From: Desulfobulbaceae bacterium
GTDB taxonomy: Bacteria > Desulfobacterota > Desulfobulbia > Desulfobulbales > Desulfobulbaceae
Direction: 5' to 3'
NCBI GenBank assembly: GCA_026986885.1
Contig: JALSNT010000617.1
Location: 1-6,939 of the forward strand
DNA length: 6,939 bases
In this document: piece by piece, positions 6,428-6,939 of the stretch
How the letters are laid out: each line of letters starts with the position of its first letter
How positions within the stretch are numbered: position 1 is the first letter of the stretch
Translations under genes and position numbers: made by a program
The notes under the pieces: generated by a model
Told to the model about the DNA's origin: nothing
What the model saw: the letters and a program-made list of their open reading frames with translations, nothing else
The model's database searches: none

Positions 6428-6939
6428 GCCGCAACGGCCTACCCGTTTGAGAGGGTATTGAGACTCATAAATCGGAATGGGTATTTCCTAATCCACAGCC
6501 GCAACGGCCTACCCGTTTGAGAGGGTATTGAGACTAAGTGCTTGTAATTTAGAAGCTCTGAGTAATTCGCCGCAACGGCCTACCCGTTTGAGAGGGTATT
6601 GAGACCTTAGAACCGAAATTAAAAGCTACAGAGGAATTGCCGCAACGGCCTACCCGTTTGAGAGGGTATTGAGACATCGGTGGTCAGGCTCATTGTAACC
6701 TGAGTTGTACGCCGCAACGGCCTACCCGTTTGAGAGGGTATTGAGACTGGTATTTTGCGCTCGTCGTATCCTCATCTCAGGCCGCAACGGCCTACCCGTT
6801 TGAGAGGGTATTGAGACCTGAACGAGTGCAGACATATACATAATTCCCAGGGCCGCAACGGCCTACCCGTTTGAGAGGGTATTGAGACCTACTTCTTTCC
6901 ACTCTGAAAAGCGATCAGCCGCGCCGCAACGGCCTACCC
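6428..6939 (+). CRISPR. CRISPR array, type III-like repeat, continues past the right edge
   Basis: Seven complete 37-nt repeats start at 6428, 6498, 6569, 6639, 6711, 6781 and 6852. An eighth starts at 6923 and is cut by the window after 17 nt. All are identical, beginning GCCGCAACGG and ending GGGTATTGAGAC. Spacers are at 6465-6497, 6535-6568, 6606-6638, 6676-6710, 6748-6780, 6818-6851 and 6889-6922, with lengths 33, 34, 33, 35, 33, 34 and 34; all differ. The last eight repeat bases, ATTGAGAC, resemble the crRNA 5' tag of type III (and some type I) systems, which fixes transcription on the plus strand with the leader at left. TACCC and GGGTA can pair around GTTTGAGA, placing a hairpin right before the tag, where Cas6 usually cuts. 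GCCG/CGGC at the repeat's start can form a second small stem. By eye, no spacer matches the rest of the window. Confidence 0.98.

Noticed and set aside
6233..6520. Plus-strand open frame of 95 codons crossing from the leader into the array
   Set aside because: It runs through repeat 1 and spacer 1 and ends in repeat 2, has no ribosome site or recognisable domain, and its protein is compositionally odd. It is a chance frame over non-coding sequence.

Overview
The window looks like a CRISPR-linked defence locus from a bacterium of moderate G+C content. It reads left to right as a SIR2-like gene on the minus strand (running off the left edge), a divergent control region, a tightly overlapping three-gene operon on the plus strand, a leader, and a CRISPR array running off the right edge. 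No rRNA, tRNA, transposase or housekeeping gene is visible, so taxonomy cannot be fixed. Gene style and the repeat would fit a Gram-negative lineage such as a Desulfobacterota-like organism, but that is only a weak impression.

Left part (1-1340, minus): an open frame of 446 codons without its C-terminus encodes a SIR2-family (NAD-binding Rossmann) protein. It has the GAG-x-S loop, a TTNYD motif and the late G-[FY]-x-x-D-like strand. The place where active members usually carry a catalytic His reads Asn. Its start faces the start of the other operon across 172 bp (1341-1512). That gap contains two overlapping, oppositely directed sigma70-like promoter candidates and nested inverted repeats.

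Centre (1513-6139, plus): three genes overlap by 4 bp at each junction (ATGA at 3099-3102, GTGA at 5207-5210). The first is a calcineurin-like metallophosphoesterase with every metal-binding motif and an unusually large insertion. The second is a CHAT (caspase-like) protease with an intact His/Cys dyad and a long helical C-terminal half. The third is a Cas6-family pre-crRNA endoribonuclease with a four-cysteine N-terminal cluster and the glycine-rich C-terminal loop.

Right part (6140-6939): an A/T-rich 288-nt leader follows cas6. After it come seven complete, identical 37-nt repeats and a truncated eighth, with 33-35-nt spacers. The repeat ends in ATTGAGAC, resembling the 8-nt crRNA 5' tag of type III systems, and it can fold a hairpin immediately before that tag. 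The array is therefore read on the plus strand, the same direction as cas6.

Working together (inference): Cas6 would process the array's transcript for an interference complex that is not encoded here (no cas10, cas7, cas5, cas1 or cas2). The metallophosphoesterase, CHAT protease and divergent SIR2-like protein would form an ancillary effector or signalling set. The translational coupling of a metallophosphoesterase and a CHAT protease to Cas6 is the most striking feature and may represent a little-described CRISPR-associated protease module.
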